Virus record (IMG/VR): IMGVR_UViG_3300044729_002487
Coordinates: 21,515 to 85,514 of that record
Reading direction: 5' to 3' (one strand)
Origin: a virus
Length of the DNA: 64,000 nt
This document shows, piece by piece, positions 43,144-52,202 of this stretch (within the stretch, counting starts at the first letter, position 1; every line of letters starts with the position of its first letter). Both the position numbers and the translations under genes were made by a program. The notes under the pieces are model-generated. The model saw only the letters and a list, made by a program, of their open reading frames with translations, was not told the DNA's origin and did no database searches.

Positions 43144-44484
43144 ATGGATTTTGATGTAATAGTAAAAGAATGGTTTTACAGACTACCTAAAGGTTATGCC
43201 GACGCGCCATATACTGAAGAAGAGTTGGCTGTTCTAGACGAAGTATTAAATGAGCAAGGTGTTGTATTAACAGAAGTTGATGAATTAGATCAAGCATTTT
43301 TAGATGCACAGCCGGTTAAAAATACATCAAAAAAAGATATTACAGAAGCACCTAAAGCAAAAGGATCTCGAATACCATATTCTGTCCGCGATCGAGAAGA
43401 ATTAGAAATCAAGACAAAAGAAGATATTGCTGCTATTTTAGCATCACCCGATTCAGATATATCACCTCAAGTACTAGCTCGTATTGCAAAATTATTAGTA
43501 CGTACCGGCGCTGGTGAAAATATAATACGTGAAAATGTTAAAAAATATTTAGGACGAGATGCATCTCATGCCGAAGAAGTATTAGATGTAATGCTCGATG
43601 GTAAGACAGATGAAGTTAAATTAGCATCATATCTTGAAAATCGTACAGTGGAATATACAGAATTTTTAGATAAACCGACTAGCTGGGAAACTGCGTTTAA
43701 AGAAACTGGATTATCAAAACAAGCGCTTGGCGATTTAGTTGAGTTTAAATGGTCTGCAAATCCAAATTTAGGAATTGCCGAAGTTGCATTGGCTATATTA
43801 TTATCGGGCGGTACTCGTCCAATTAAAAAAGGCGATTTATTAGTAAATGGTAAACCATTTGAAGTCGGCGGTATAGGAAAACGATTGAAAGGTCAGTCTG
43901 GGTTTGGAGGTGCAAACGATATACGCAATGGATTTATCAAAACATATTCAAAATTAGTACGAGATATTCAACAAGATCAAGGATCATTTTCTGGTATAAC
44001 ACGTACGAGAGAAGACGCGATACAGATCCCAACAGATACAAAATCATGGGGTACAGCATGGATGACTACTATACAAACAATACATAAAAATTTATTAAGT
44101 TATTTAGTTGATGAAGATTTAGAACGGATGCGTGAATTTTTTGCTGAGGCATTGGCTAAATCTTTAACATATCTTTTTCAAAACGAAACTACTGAAAATG
44201 TTTATAAATGGGTTTTACCGTTGATCAATGATGATGGTACTATTAATGAGGATGAATTCAAGCGTGAATTTATGATACAAAATTTACTTTATTATATTAA
44301 TATAGAAACTGGTGATGATAAATCAAATTATTTCGTATTAACTGATTATGATAATCTAATGATATTTGAAACGTCACGAGAAGGTATTGAACGCGTTTTA
44401 AAACATATTGAATTATATTCTATGGCATCATTTACACCAGGTGCTGCATCTGGAATAGCAACAGGAATAGCTTTAAAGCAATGA
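43144..44484 (+). CDS. Putative virion-associated protein, unknown
   Basis: 446 residues. The acidic N-terminus MDFDVIVKEWFYRLPKGYAD, followed by PYTEEELAVLDEVLNEQG, resembles start regions of large structural proteins in environmental T4-like phages. A helical middle (DISPQVLARIAKLLVRTGAG) and an alpha/beta C-terminal half (FVLTDYDNLMIFETSREGIE) follow. I cannot assign a function. The late-type motif upstream suggests a virion or assembly role. Confidence 0.5.
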   Translation: MDFDVIVKEWFYRLPKGYADAPYTEEELAVLDEVLNEQGVVLTEVDELDQAFLDAQPVKNTSKKDITEAPKAKGSRIPYSVRDREELEIKTKEDIAAILASPDSDISPQVLARIAKLLVRTGAGENIIRENVKKYLGRDASHAEEVLDVMLDGKTDEVKLASYLENRTVEYTEFLDKPTSWETAFKETGLSKQALGDLVEFKWSANPNLGIAEVALAILLSGGTRPIKKGDLLVNGKPFEVGGIGKRLKGQSGFGGANDIRNGFIKTYSKLVRDIQQDQGSFSGITRTREDAIQIPTDTKSWGTAWMTTIQTIHKNLLSYLVDEDLERMREFFAEALAKSLTYLFQNETTENVYKWVLPLINDDGTINEDEFKREFMIQNLLYYINIETGDDKSNYFVLTDYDNLMIFETSREGIERVLKHIELYSMASFTPGAASGIATGIALKQ

Positions 44485-44495
44485 TGAGGAGATGA

Positions 44496-44882
44496 GTGAA
44501 AACACAATTGTTATGCACATTTGCACATAAAAAAGATTTAGAACTGATAGTTGATTATGTGACTAAATCATATACAATATCTGAACGGAGAATGTTTGTA
44601 TTTTCTGATGCTGATAATCGCAATGATCTGTATGTCACATTTAATATAGAAGCAACAGGATATAGTAAAACACCAAATACAATTTCAATACATCGTAAAA
44701 AAGAAACAAATACATTGTATACAGTTAACGCATTGAATACAATTATACGTAATGCAAATAATGGTTTGTTAGATAAAGCGTTTATGGTTGATTGGACATT
44801 GTACCGCAACTCATTGCTATTGACAAATGAAGAAGCGTTGCGTAAAATTCAATTGCAATTGGTGCGTAGAATTGATTTGTAA
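44496..44882 (+). CDS. Conserved hypothetical protein (GTG start)
   Basis: 128 residues. It begins at GTG (44496) preceded by GAGGAG-like sequence at about 44486, the best start available because no upstream ATG is in frame. The content is alpha/beta (DLELIVDYVTKSYTISERRM; RNDLYVTFNIEATGY) with a helical basic C-terminus. Small proteins of this type are common in environmental T4-like genomes and remain uncharacterised. It lies between a late virion-type gene and a cargo gene. Confidence 0.5.
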   Translation: MKTQLLCTFAHKKDLELIVDYVTKSYTISERRMFVFSDADNRNDLYVTFNIEATGYSKTPNTISIHRKKETNTLYTVNALNTIIRNANNGLLDKAFMVDWTLYRNSLLLTNEEALRKIQLQLVRRIDL

Positions 44883-44884
44883 TG

Positions 44885-44892
44885 ATATTTAT
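44885..44892 (+). promoter_or_regulatory. Late-type motif ATATTTAT
   Basis: 17 bases before the 44910 cargo gene, which is otherwise on the edge of the replication block. Confidence 0.5.
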
Positions 44893-44909
44893 AATAAATA
44901 GGAAATGAT

Positions 44910-45167
44910 ATGAATTTAAAATCGCAATACAAAAGATTATTTGAAGGCAAAGCAAGATCTAATGATCAGAAAATCTTAAAAGAAGATTATTCAACAATGC
45001 GATTAAAGTCTAACATTGATATGAAATGGTCAGATAAACAAGCTATGATTGATGATATGACTCAATGGTTAGAAAGCGTTTATGCTTCTGGAGGTGAAGA
45101 TACTTATGATGACATCATAGAAGCTTTGCAATATTTGATTGATAACTTCGAGCCATCAGGAATTTAA
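44910..45167 (+). CDS. Cargo protein with LFE/G leader
   Basis: 85 residues. The leader MNLKSQYKRLFE12/GKARSNDQKILKE is almost identical to that of the 13651 protein, over 31 kb away; after residue 30 the two are unrelated. The mature domain is short, acidic and helical (MIDDMTQWLESVYASGGEDT). It is followed one base later by another cargo-type gene. The small acidic mature domain is reminiscent of inhibitor or mimic proteins, but no target is indicated by sequence. Confidence 0.6.
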   Translation: MNLKSQYKRLFEGKARSNDQKILKEDYSTMRLKSNIDMKWSDKQAMIDDMTQWLESVYASGGEDTYDDIIEALQYLIDNFEPSGI

Positions 45168-45168
45168 T

Positions 45169-45705
45169 ATGAAATTGAAAACATTACTTCGTGAAGCCAA
45201 TGAAAATCCAATGTTAAAAGAATTGGAGCAACGTTTGAAATCACATGACTGGTGGTATCAATATAGCGATGATCATAGATATTGGGTTCGAGGTGGACAA
45301 GAAATGGATGCTATACGAAAACTAGTTGCTCAGATTAATGAAGCTGGTTTGGAAAAAGAAGGTGAAGCAATTTGGAAAAAAACAGCACCAGATGATTTTA
45401 AATCATGGTATCCTAAAAAATTAAAGGAGGCAACTCATCCAATCGGTTCATTAGGTCGTGACATGAGTACTACACCTAACCCAAATATATCGCGCGCGGA
45501 GTATGAAGCAGATGTTAAGCTTTGGTCATCTAAAGCTGTAGAGTTTGAAAAGATAAAAAAAAATCTTGAAAGTCGTTTAAAGCGTACTAAAAACCCGAAT
45601 CATAAAGAAACGTTAGAAGGCGAAATTGAATACGTGCAAGACCAAATTGATACGTTTGAAGGCATGGTTTATGACCTGCGACGCATTATAAAAAATATAA
45701 AATAA
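45169..45705 (+). CDS. Cargo protein with LRE/A leader
   Basis: 178 residues from the ATG at 45169, one base after the preceding stop; a longer frame would overlap that gene. The leader MKLKTLLRE9/ANENP is the shortest of the set. A second site (KLKE/ATHP) near residue 94 lies between two helical domains: residues 10-90 (WWYQYSDDHRYWVRGG) and a C-terminal coiled coil. It may therefore be cut into two peptides. The function is unknown. Confidence 0.5.
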   Translation: MKLKTLLREANENPMLKELEQRLKSHDWWYQYSDDHRYWVRGGQEMDAIRKLVAQINEAGLEKEGEAIWKKTAPDDFKSWYPKKLKEATHPIGSLGRDMSTTPNPNISRAEYEADVKLWSSKAVEFEKIKKNLESRLKRTKNPNHKETLEGEIEYVQDQIDTFEGMVYDLRRIIKNIK

Positions 45706-45769
45706 AACTAATACAACCAAATTAACAATTAACAAATAAAAACTTTTTTCAAACTTTTTTCATAAATGT

Positions 45770-45801
45770 CTTGGTACATTGAAATAAAGTTTATATATTT
45801 A
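45770..45801 (+). promoter_or_regulatory. Host-type promoter of the replication block
   Basis: CTTG at 45770-45773 in place of TTTG, 20 bases, TATATTTA at 45794-45801. It lies in a 134-base AT-rich gap with no other genes, ahead of gp32, whose AAGGAG site is strong. Confidence 0.6.
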
Positions 45802-45839
45802 ATCAATATTAATTATTAACTTAAAAAAAGGAGTAAAAA

Positions 45840-46625
45840 ATGGCAATTGATTTAGATGCAATTAAACGTAAACTTAGCCAGTTACAAACAGTAGGCACCC
45901 GCCAAAACAATCTTTGGAAACCTGAACCAGGTAAGCAAACAATTCGAATCGTACCTTATCAATACGACAAAGAAAATCCATTTCAAGAATTGTATTTCCA
46001 TTATGATTTAGGCAAGAAAAATTTCTTATCACCTGTTACTTATGGTAAACCAGATCCGGTAGTTGAATTCGCTGAGAAATTAAAATCATCAGGTAATTCA
46101 GATGAATGGAAGCTAGGTAAGAAGCTTGAACCGAAAATGAGAACATATGTTCCTATCATTGTTCGTGGTAAAGAATCTGAAGGAGTGAAGTTCTGGGGAT
46201 TTGGTAAAACTGTGTATACAGAGTTGTTAGGATTTATCGCAGATCCGGATTACGGTGATCTTTCAGATCCAATGAATGGTAGAGATATCGTCATTGAATT
46301 TGTTCCGGCAGAAGGAGGAGCATATCCTAAAACTACTATACGAGTTAAACCTAATGCAACACCATTAACAGAAGATAAGAATGTTGCAACAATGGTAGCC
46401 AAAAATCAGCAAAGCTTAGGTGACATCTTTAAAGAGCCAACCTACGATGAATTGAAGGAGGCTTTAGAGAAATGGTTAGATCCAGAGGCAACAGAAGAGG
46501 CTCCTGCAGCTGCTGCAAATGATTTCGAAGATGATTTCGATGCAGAACCAAAATCAAATGCGAAACCACCAGTAAATAAAGTGGATGATGTTTCGTCTGC
46601 ATTTGATGCGTTATTTAACGATTAA
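45840..46625 (+). CDS. Single-stranded DNA-binding protein (gp32)
   Basis: 261 residues. The N-terminal helix (AIDLDAIKRKLSQLQ) and the core (NNLWKPEPGKQTIRIVPYQY; FYFHYDLG-type strand; PVTYGKPDPVVEFAEKL) follow the gp32 pattern of marine T4-like phages. A long acidic C-terminal tail (about 205-261, ending FDALFND) would recruit polymerase, helicase and UvsX. The zinc-binding cysteines of T4 gp32 are absent. It has a strong SD and its own promoter, as expected for an abundant replication protein, with UvsX next. Confidence 0.88.
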   Translation: MAIDLDAIKRKLSQLQTVGTRQNNLWKPEPGKQTIRIVPYQYDKENPFQELYFHYDLGKKNFLSPVTYGKPDPVVEFAEKLKSSGNSDEWKLGKKLEPKMRTYVPIIVRGKESEGVKFWGFGKTVYTELLGFIADPDYGDLSDPMNGRDIVIEFVPAEGGAYPKTTIRVKPNATPLTEDKNVATMVAKNQQSLGDIFKEPTYDELKEALEKWLDPEATEEAPAAAANDFEDDFDAEPKSNAKPPVNKVDDVSSAFDALFND

Positions 46626-46636
46626 GGAGTTACATT

Positions 46637-47776
46637 ATGTCAAAAACAAAAAGCGATCTACGCGACGACCTAGCGGTTACATTAGCAGATAATCTTAACA
46701 AGAAATTTAAGAATACAGGATTTAAAACTGCATTTTTTCTTGATAGTGATACTGAGTCACCGAGCGAGGTACGTGGTTGGGTTGATTCGGGGTCGGATAT
46801 GCTCGACCTAGCAATTTCAAATAGACCCAATGGAGGTTTTCCGGTAGGACGTATAATCGAGATTACAGGACTAGAAGCTTCGGGTAAATCATTATTAGCT
46901 GCACATGCATTAGCCAATACACAAAAAGAAGGTGGAATGGCTGTGTATATCGATACGGAAAATGCAGTTAGTAGAGAATTTTTAGATGCGATTGGTTTAG
47001 ATCTTGAGAAAATGTTATATGTTCCATTGGATACTGTTGAAGACATATTTGAAGCTATTGAAAGTATTGTTGAGTCAGTACGTAAATCAAACAAAGATCG
47101 ATTAGTTACAATTGTAGTAGACTCTGTAATGGGAGCATCTACTAAAATTGAAATGGCCAAAGAATTTGATAAAGATGGTTATGCAACATCCAAAGCAATT
47201 ATATTGTCTAAAGGTATGCGTAAAATCACAAATATGATTGGTCGTGAAAAGATTTGTTTGATTTTTACCAATCAGCTACGAACAAGACTAGGTGTGGCAT
47301 TCGGCGATCCGTATACAACATCGGGTGGTAAAGCGATTCCATTTCATGCTTCGGTTAGGTTACGATTAAAATCAGTTGGACAGATTAAAGCTAAGATTGA
47401 TGGCGTAGATCAAGTCATCGGTATTAAAACAAGATGTCAAGTGATTAAAAACAGAATGGGGCCGCCATTGAAATCTATCGATTATGATATCTATTTTGAA
47501 TCAGGTATTGATAATTACGGTGGTTGGTTAAATGTTATGAAAGATTACAAATTGGTTGCACAAACAGGTGCGTGGTATACATTCCTACGCAAAGATGGTT
47601 CCGATGTGAAATTCCAATCAAAAGATTTTGAGCGGAAAATTAAAGAGGATGATACTTTGCGGCAAGAAATTTATGATGCCATTTGCAATGCGTATATCTT
47701 AAAATATCAACCTGGGCAGGATTTCGGAATTGATGATATCGAAATTGATGATGAATTTATTAGCGAAGAAGGATAA
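46637..47776 (+). CDS. uvsX: RecA-like recombinase (UvsX)
   Basis: 379 residues. Walker A is GLEASGKS (78-85), followed by AVYIDTENAVSREFLDAIG with the RecA catalytic-Glu region, Walker B LVTIVVDSVMGA, and IFTNQLRTRLGVAFGDPYTT in the L2/DNA-binding region. It drives strand exchange for recombination-dependent replication. It overlaps the nuclease gene by one base and follows gp32 with AAGGAG. Confidence 0.93.
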   Translation: MSKTKSDLRDDLAVTLADNLNKKFKNTGFKTAFFLDSDTESPSEVRGWVDSGSDMLDLAISNRPNGGFPVGRIIEITGLEASGKSLLAAHALANTQKEGGMAVYIDTENAVSREFLDAIGLDLEKMLYVPLDTVEDIFEAIESIVESVRKSNKDRLVTIVVDSVMGASTKIEMAKEFDKDGYATSKAIILSKGMRKITNMIGREKICLIFTNQLRTRLGVAFGDPYTTSGGKAIPFHASVRLRLKSVGQIKAKIDGVDQVIGIKTRCQVIKNRMGPPLKSIDYDIYFESGIDNYGGWLNVMKDYKLVAQTGAWYTFLRKDGSDVKFQSKDFERKIKEDDTLRQEIYDAICNAYILKYQPGQDFGIDDIEIDDEFISEEG

Positions 47777-48825
47777 TGAAAGCTCGATTTTTCGATTTAC
47801 TACGAGAGGTTGAACGTGATCGTGAACAAGGTACGGGGTCAAGTAAGAACAGCCATATTCTAATAATTGACGGTCTGAATACATTCATACGGGTGTTTTC
47901 AGCCGTCCCCGCCTTGAACGATGATGGAATGCATATTGGAGGTGTAACAGGCTTTTTACGGTCTGTTGCATCTGCAATACGCCAGCATAAACCTACCAGA
48001 TGTATCATTGTATTTGATGGTAAAGGAGGTTCTGCTAGGCGCAAGAGTCTATATCCAAATTACAAAGCAAACAGAGCAGTTAAAACAAAATTTAATCGTT
48101 ATGAAGAGTTTGCTTCGTTGCAGGATGAACAGCAAAGCATGAAACAGCAATTTGGTCGTATGGTAGAGTATTTACAATGCTTACCAATTACTACAATGGC
48201 AATTGACCAGATAGAAGCTGATGATGCGATTGCATACATTGCAAATGAAATCTTTACAGAGCCTGACAATCGAGTTACGATTGTATCAACGGACAGAGAT
48301 TTTTTACAATTGGTAAATGACCGAATAACAGTATGGAGCCCCGTTAAAAAAATAATGTATACTCCTGCAGTTATGCGCGAAGAATTCGGTTTGGATTCAA
48401 AAAATTATTTGTTGTATAGAGCTCTAACCGGTGATAAGTCTGATAACATACCAGGCGTTAACGGCGTAGGATTGAAAACAATGTTGAAACAGTTTCCGCT
48501 TATAACAGAGAACAAAGAAGTCAGTGTTGAATCTTTTGTCGAATATGCAGAGACGGTTGATAAAAAATATAAAATACATGAAACAGTTGCACAGAATAAA
48601 GAACAGATCGAAATGAATTACAGATTGATGCAACTAAAAAACGTAGATATCAGTGGCAATACCAAAATGCTTATAATGAATCTTGTCAATGAAGAAATCA
48701 ATAAAATGGATGTACTAAATTTTAAACGTATGTTCATGGAAGACAAGATGTATACAGTTATTAAGGATTTGGATACATGGATATCATCTGCATTTAATCC
48801 GTTAAATGCTTACAGAAATCTTTGA
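47776..48825 (+). CDS. 5'-3' exonuclease / RNase H (FEN family)
   Basis: 349 residues. FEN-family motifs are LIIDGLNTFIR (first acidic site), IIVFDGKGGSARRKSLYPNY with the arch lysine/arginine cluster, IEADDAIAYIA, VSTDRDFLQLV, and the helix-hairpin-helix GDKSDNIPGVNGVG. T4 RNase H has the same architecture (305 residues) and removes RNA primers. The gene lies between UvsX and helicase. The longer N-terminus (about 25 residues before the first motif) is a minor difference. Confidence 0.88.
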   Translation: MKARFFDLLREVERDREQGTGSSKNSHILIIDGLNTFIRVFSAVPALNDDGMHIGGVTGFLRSVASAIRQHKPTRCIIVFDGKGGSARRKSLYPNYKANRAVKTKFNRYEEFASLQDEQQSMKQQFGRMVEYLQCLPITTMAIDQIEADDAIAYIANEIFTEPDNRVTIVSTDRDFLQLVNDRITVWSPVKKIMYTPAVMREEFGLDSKNYLLYRALTGDKSDNIPGVNGVGLKTMLKQFPLITENKEVSVESFVEYAETVDKKYKIHETVAQNKEQIEMNYRLMQLKNVDISGNTKMLIMNLVNEEINKMDVLNFKRMFMEDKMYTVIKDLDTWISSAFNPLNAYRNL

Positions 48826-48852
48826 TAATTTGAAATTTTATTTATATAATTA
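48821..48852 (+). promoter_or_regulatory. Host-type promoter before helicase
   Basis: TTTG at 48821-48824, overlapping the preceding stop codon, 20 bases, TATAATTA at 48845-48852. The helicase ATG begins 3 bases later, so a leaderless transcript is likely. Confidence 0.55.
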
Positions 48853-48855
48853 AGT

Positions 48856-50211
48856 ATGACAGATAGATTAAGTTCATACGGTTACAGTTTTCAGATAAAA
48901 GTTATAACGTCTTTATTTACTGATAAACTATTTTTGCAGCAAATAGCAGACATTCTCTTACCGAGTTATTTTGAAAGTGATGCTAACAATTGGATTGTAA
49001 ATACTATACTCGAATACAATAAGCAATACAAGACAACACCTACATTGGAAGTAATGAAGGTTAAGTTAGATGATGTTGAACATGACGTTCTTAAGGAACA
49101 GATAAAAGGACATTTAAAGGATGCTTGGAAATATACAGAGGCAGATGATTTAGAATTTATTAAACAGCAGGCATTAGATTTTTGCAAGAATCAGGAAATT
49201 AAAAAAGCGATTTTAACATCAGTTGAATTGTTGAAACATGGCCGGTATGAAGATATTAAAGCGAAAATTGATAATGCCCTTAAGGCAGGTGGTGATAAAG
49301 ATATTGGTCACGATTACATGACATCTATAGACGAACGTTATACAGAGGCAGTGCGTGATACAAAGGAAACGCCGTGGGAGGTGCTTAATGAATTAACAGA
49401 TGGCGGATTAGGAAAAGGAGAGTTAGGAGTATTTGTAGCACCGGCTGGTATTGGTAAGTCTTGGGGTTTAATTAATATTGGAGCAAATGCAGTTAAGAAA
49501 GGTTTAACGGTTATACATTATACATTAGAATTAAATGAAGCATATGTTGGTTTAAGATATGACTCTGTGATTACCGGTATTGCAAATCAAAATCTAAAAC
49601 ATTATCAGTCTCAGGTAAAAGAAGAGTTAGAAAAATTAGAAGGAGAGTTGATAATTAAATACTATCCAACTAAAACTGTATCTGTATTAGGATTGAGAGG
49701 TCATATTGAAAAATGTATAATGCAAGGTAAAAAGCCAGATGTAGTGATAGTTGACTATGCAGATTTGTTGAGAGGCCATGGACAAGAGAAACGTCATGAA
49801 TTGGAAGGTATATACGAAGACCTTCGTGGTATGGCAGGTGAATATGAAATACCGGTTTGGACAGCATCTCAAGCAAATAGATCTGCATTAGAAGAAGATG
49901 TTATTGGTGCAGAGAAGATTTCTGAATCATATGGTAAAGTGATGGTAGCTGACTTTGTTATTTCATTGTCCAGGAAGGTTGCTGATAAGATGGCCGGTAC
50001 CGGTAGATGGCATGTCATTAAAAATCGATTTGGTCCAGATGGAATTACATTACCTAGTAAAATGAATACGTCAAATGGACAGATTCATATATATGCAGAT
50101 ACATCCGTACAAGGTAAGGAGACCCAAAAGCAAATGGATAAAGGAGAAGAGTTTACTCGTAAGATGTTGGCTCGAAAATTCCAAGAAATTAATAATACCG
50201 ATTTTGGTTAA
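48856..50211 (+). CDS. Replicative DNA helicase (gp41, DnaB-like)
   Basis: 451 residues. The RecA-like core begins near 170: GGLGKGELGVFVAPAGIGKS (Walker A K201), HYTLELNEAYVGLRYDSVIT, Walker B VVIVDYADLLRG, then WTASQANRSALEEDVIGAEK and the sensor FVISLSRK. The N-terminal 150 residues are helical, as in DnaB-like helicases. It unwinds DNA 5' to 3' ahead of PolB. No separate primase was recognised in the window. Confidence 0.9.
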   Translation: MTDRLSSYGYSFQIKVITSLFTDKLFLQQIADILLPSYFESDANNWIVNTILEYNKQYKTTPTLEVMKVKLDDVEHDVLKEQIKGHLKDAWKYTEADDLEFIKQQALDFCKNQEIKKAILTSVELLKHGRYEDIKAKIDNALKAGGDKDIGHDYMTSIDERYTEAVRDTKETPWEVLNELTDGGLGKGELGVFVAPAGIGKSWGLINIGANAVKKGLTVIHYTLELNEAYVGLRYDSVITGIANQNLKHYQSQVKEELEKLEGELIIKYYPTKTVSVLGLRGHIEKCIMQGKKPDVVIVDYADLLRGHGQEKRHELEGIYEDLRGMAGEYEIPVWTASQANRSALEEDVIGAEKISESYGKVMVADFVISLSRKVADKMAGTGRWHVIKNRFGPDGITLPSKMNTSNGQIHIYADTSVQGKETQKQMDKGEEFTRKMLARKFQEINNTDFG

Positions 50212-50345
50212 AAAAGTTTAGAAAAAGTTATCAAAAGCGTCGGTGTATATGCGCATGCATTATATTTATAGTAAAATAAAAAGGAATTGTAACTCACCTA
50301 GGGTTACAATTTTTTATTTAATCAAATAGAGAAAGGAGTTTAGAA
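50212..50345 (+). promoter_or_regulatory. Leader of ribonucleotide reductase gene
   Basis: A 134-base gap with no gene. TATATTTATAG at 50261-50271 is a late-type motif with no -33 TTTG. Only about 15 bases later a terminator hairpin begins, and a strong AAAGGAG site precedes the nrdJ-type ATG. Transcripts starting at this motif would be terminated immediately unless antitermination occurs. Confidence 0.45.
50285..50316 (+). terminator. Hairpin terminator in the nrdJ leader
   Basis: 9-bp stem AATTGTAAC / GTTACAATT around a 9-base loop, then a T run. It could end the helicase transcript, attenuate the reductase, or both. Confidence 0.8.
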
Positions 50346-52202
50346 ATGGATGTTTCGAATAGGATATTATCAGATATCACGGTTTACATGAAGTATGCAA
50401 AATACTTACCAGAATTAAATAGAAGAGAGTCATGGGAGGAGTTAGTGACTCGTAATAAAGAAATGCATATCAAAAGATATCCTCACCTAGCTGATGAAAT
50501 CGAATCGGCATATGAATTTGTATATGACAAAAAGGTTTTGCCATCGATGCGTTCATTACAGTTTGGTGGTAAGCCAATTGAAATTTCACCTAATCGAATT
50601 TACAATTGTGCATATTTGCCAATTGATGATTGGAGAGCATTTGGCGAGACAATGTTCTTATTATTAGGAGGAACAGGCGTAGGTTATTCTGTACAGAAAC
50701 ATCATGTAGATGCATTGCCAGAAATTAGAAAACCGAATTCGGATCGTACAAGAAGATTCCTTATTGCAGATTCAATTGAAGGATGGGCAGATGCAGTTAA
50801 AGCATTAATGAAATCATATTTCTATGGAGGTTCCAAATTAAGATTTGATTTTTCAGATATTCGTCCAAAAGGAGCACGTTTGGTTACATCGGGCGGTAAA
50901 GCTCCTGGGCCTCAACCGCTCAAAGAATGTTTAGTAAAAATCGAAGGTATCTTAAATGCAAAGGCAGATGGTGAAAAATTAACACCGATTGAAACTCATG
51001 ATATTGTATGTCACATCGCTGACGCTGTATTGGCAGGCGGTATTCGTCGAGCAGCTTTGATTAGTTTATTTAGTGCTGATGACGATGAAATGATTGCATG
51101 TAAGTCTGGTCCATGGTGGGAAAAAAATCCACAACGAGGCCGAGCAAATAACTCAGCAGTGTTGATGAGACATAAGTTAACAAAAGAATTCTTTATGGAT
51201 CTTTGGAAACGCGTTGAATTGTCAGGAGCAGGTGAGCCAGGAATCTATTTATCAAATGATAAAGATTGGGGAACTAATCCATGTTGTGAGATTGCATTAC
51301 GACCTTTTCAATTCTGTAACTTATGTGAAGTAAATGTATCAAATTTAGATTCTCAAGAAGATTATAATTCAAGAGTAAAGGCAGCAGCGTTTATTGGAAC
51401 ATTGCAAGCTAGCTATACAGATTTTCATTATCTACGTCCTATATGGCAACGTACAACAGAGAAAGATGCTCTTATCGGAGTATCAATGACAGGTATTGGT
51501 TCTGGTACGGTATTAGGTTATGATATGAAAGAAGCAGCTCGTATTGTAAAAGAAGAAAATGCTCGAGTAGCTGGATTGTTAAAAATTAATAAATCGGCTC
51601 GTTGTACAACAGTTAAGCCTGCAGGCACAACATCATTAACATTAGGAACATCATCTGGTATTCATGCATGGCATAATGATTATTATATTCGTAGAGTACG
51701 TGTAGGAAAGAATGAAGCCATCTATACGTATTTGTCAATGTATCATCCAGAATTAGTTGAAGACGAATATTTCCGTCCACATGATACTGCAGTTATTTCA
51801 ATACCACAAAAAGCACCAGCTGGTTCTATTATGAGAACTGAATCACCGTTCCAATTGTTAGAACGTGTTAAACGAGTATCTCGTGAATGGATTCGCCTAG
51901 GACACCGATCTGGTAATAATACTCATAACGTGTCTGCGACAATTTCATTGCGCGATCATGAATGGGAAGCGGCTGGCCAATGGATGTGGGATAACAGAGA
52001 CCATTATAATGGATTATCAGTATTGCCATATGACGGAGGTACATATACTCAAGCACCGTTTGAAGATTGTAGTAAAGAAACATATGAACGAATGATGATT
52101 TCACTTAAAGATGTTGATTTAACTCGTGTAGTGGAATTAGATGATAATACAGATCTGTCAGGTGAATTAGCTTGTGCTGGCGGCGCATGTGAGATAAAAT
52201 AA
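50346..52202 (+). CDS. nrdJ: Class II (B12-dependent) ribonucleotide reductase
   Basis: 618 residues, a monomeric, probably triphosphate-type reductase. The active-site region NPCCEIALRPFQFCNLCEVN carries the radical Cys, catalytic Glu and Cys partner. Substrate and allosteric elements are RIYNCAYLPIDDW, GGTGVGYSVQKHHV and KPAGTTSLTLGTSSGIHAWH. The C-terminal redox pair is ACAGGACEIK. Using adenosylcobalamin, it needs no oxygen and no second subunit, unlike T4 NrdAB. It provides dNTPs for replication. Cobalamin would have to come from the host. Confidence 0.9.
   Translation: MDVSNRILSDITVYMKYAKYLPELNRRESWEELVTRNKEMHIKRYPHLADEIESAYEFVYDKKVLPSMRSLQFGGKPIEISPNRIYNCAYLPIDDWRAFGETMFLLLGGTGVGYSVQKHHVDALPEIRKPNSDRTRRFLIADSIEGWADAVKALMKSYFYGGSKLRFDFSDIRPKGARLVTSGGKAPGPQPLKECLVKIEGILNAKADGEKLTPIETHDIVCHIADAVLAGGIRRAALISLFSADDDEMIACKSGPWWEKNPQRGRANNSAVLMRHKLTKEFFMDLWKRVELSGAGEPGIYLSNDKDWGTNPCCEIALRPFQFCNLCEVNVSNLDSQEDYNSRVKAAAFIGTLQASYTDFHYLRPIWQRTTEKDALIGVSMTGIGSGTVLGYDMKEAARIVKEENARVAGLLKINKSARCTTVKPAGTTSLTLGTSSGIHAWHNDYYIRRVRVGKNEAIYTYLSMYHPELVEDEYFRPHDTAVISIPQKAPAGSIMRTESPFQLLERVKRVSREWIRLGHRSGNNTHNVSATISLRDHEWEAAGQWMWDNRDHYNGLSVLPYDGGTYTQAPFEDCSKETYERMMISLKDVDLTRVVELDDNTDLSGELACAGGACEIK

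Noticed and set aside
50221-50345. Possible cobalamin riboswitch ahead of the B12-dependent reductase
   Set aside because: The leader is only about 130 bases and shows no B12-box-like conserved core; only a simple terminator hairpin is visible.
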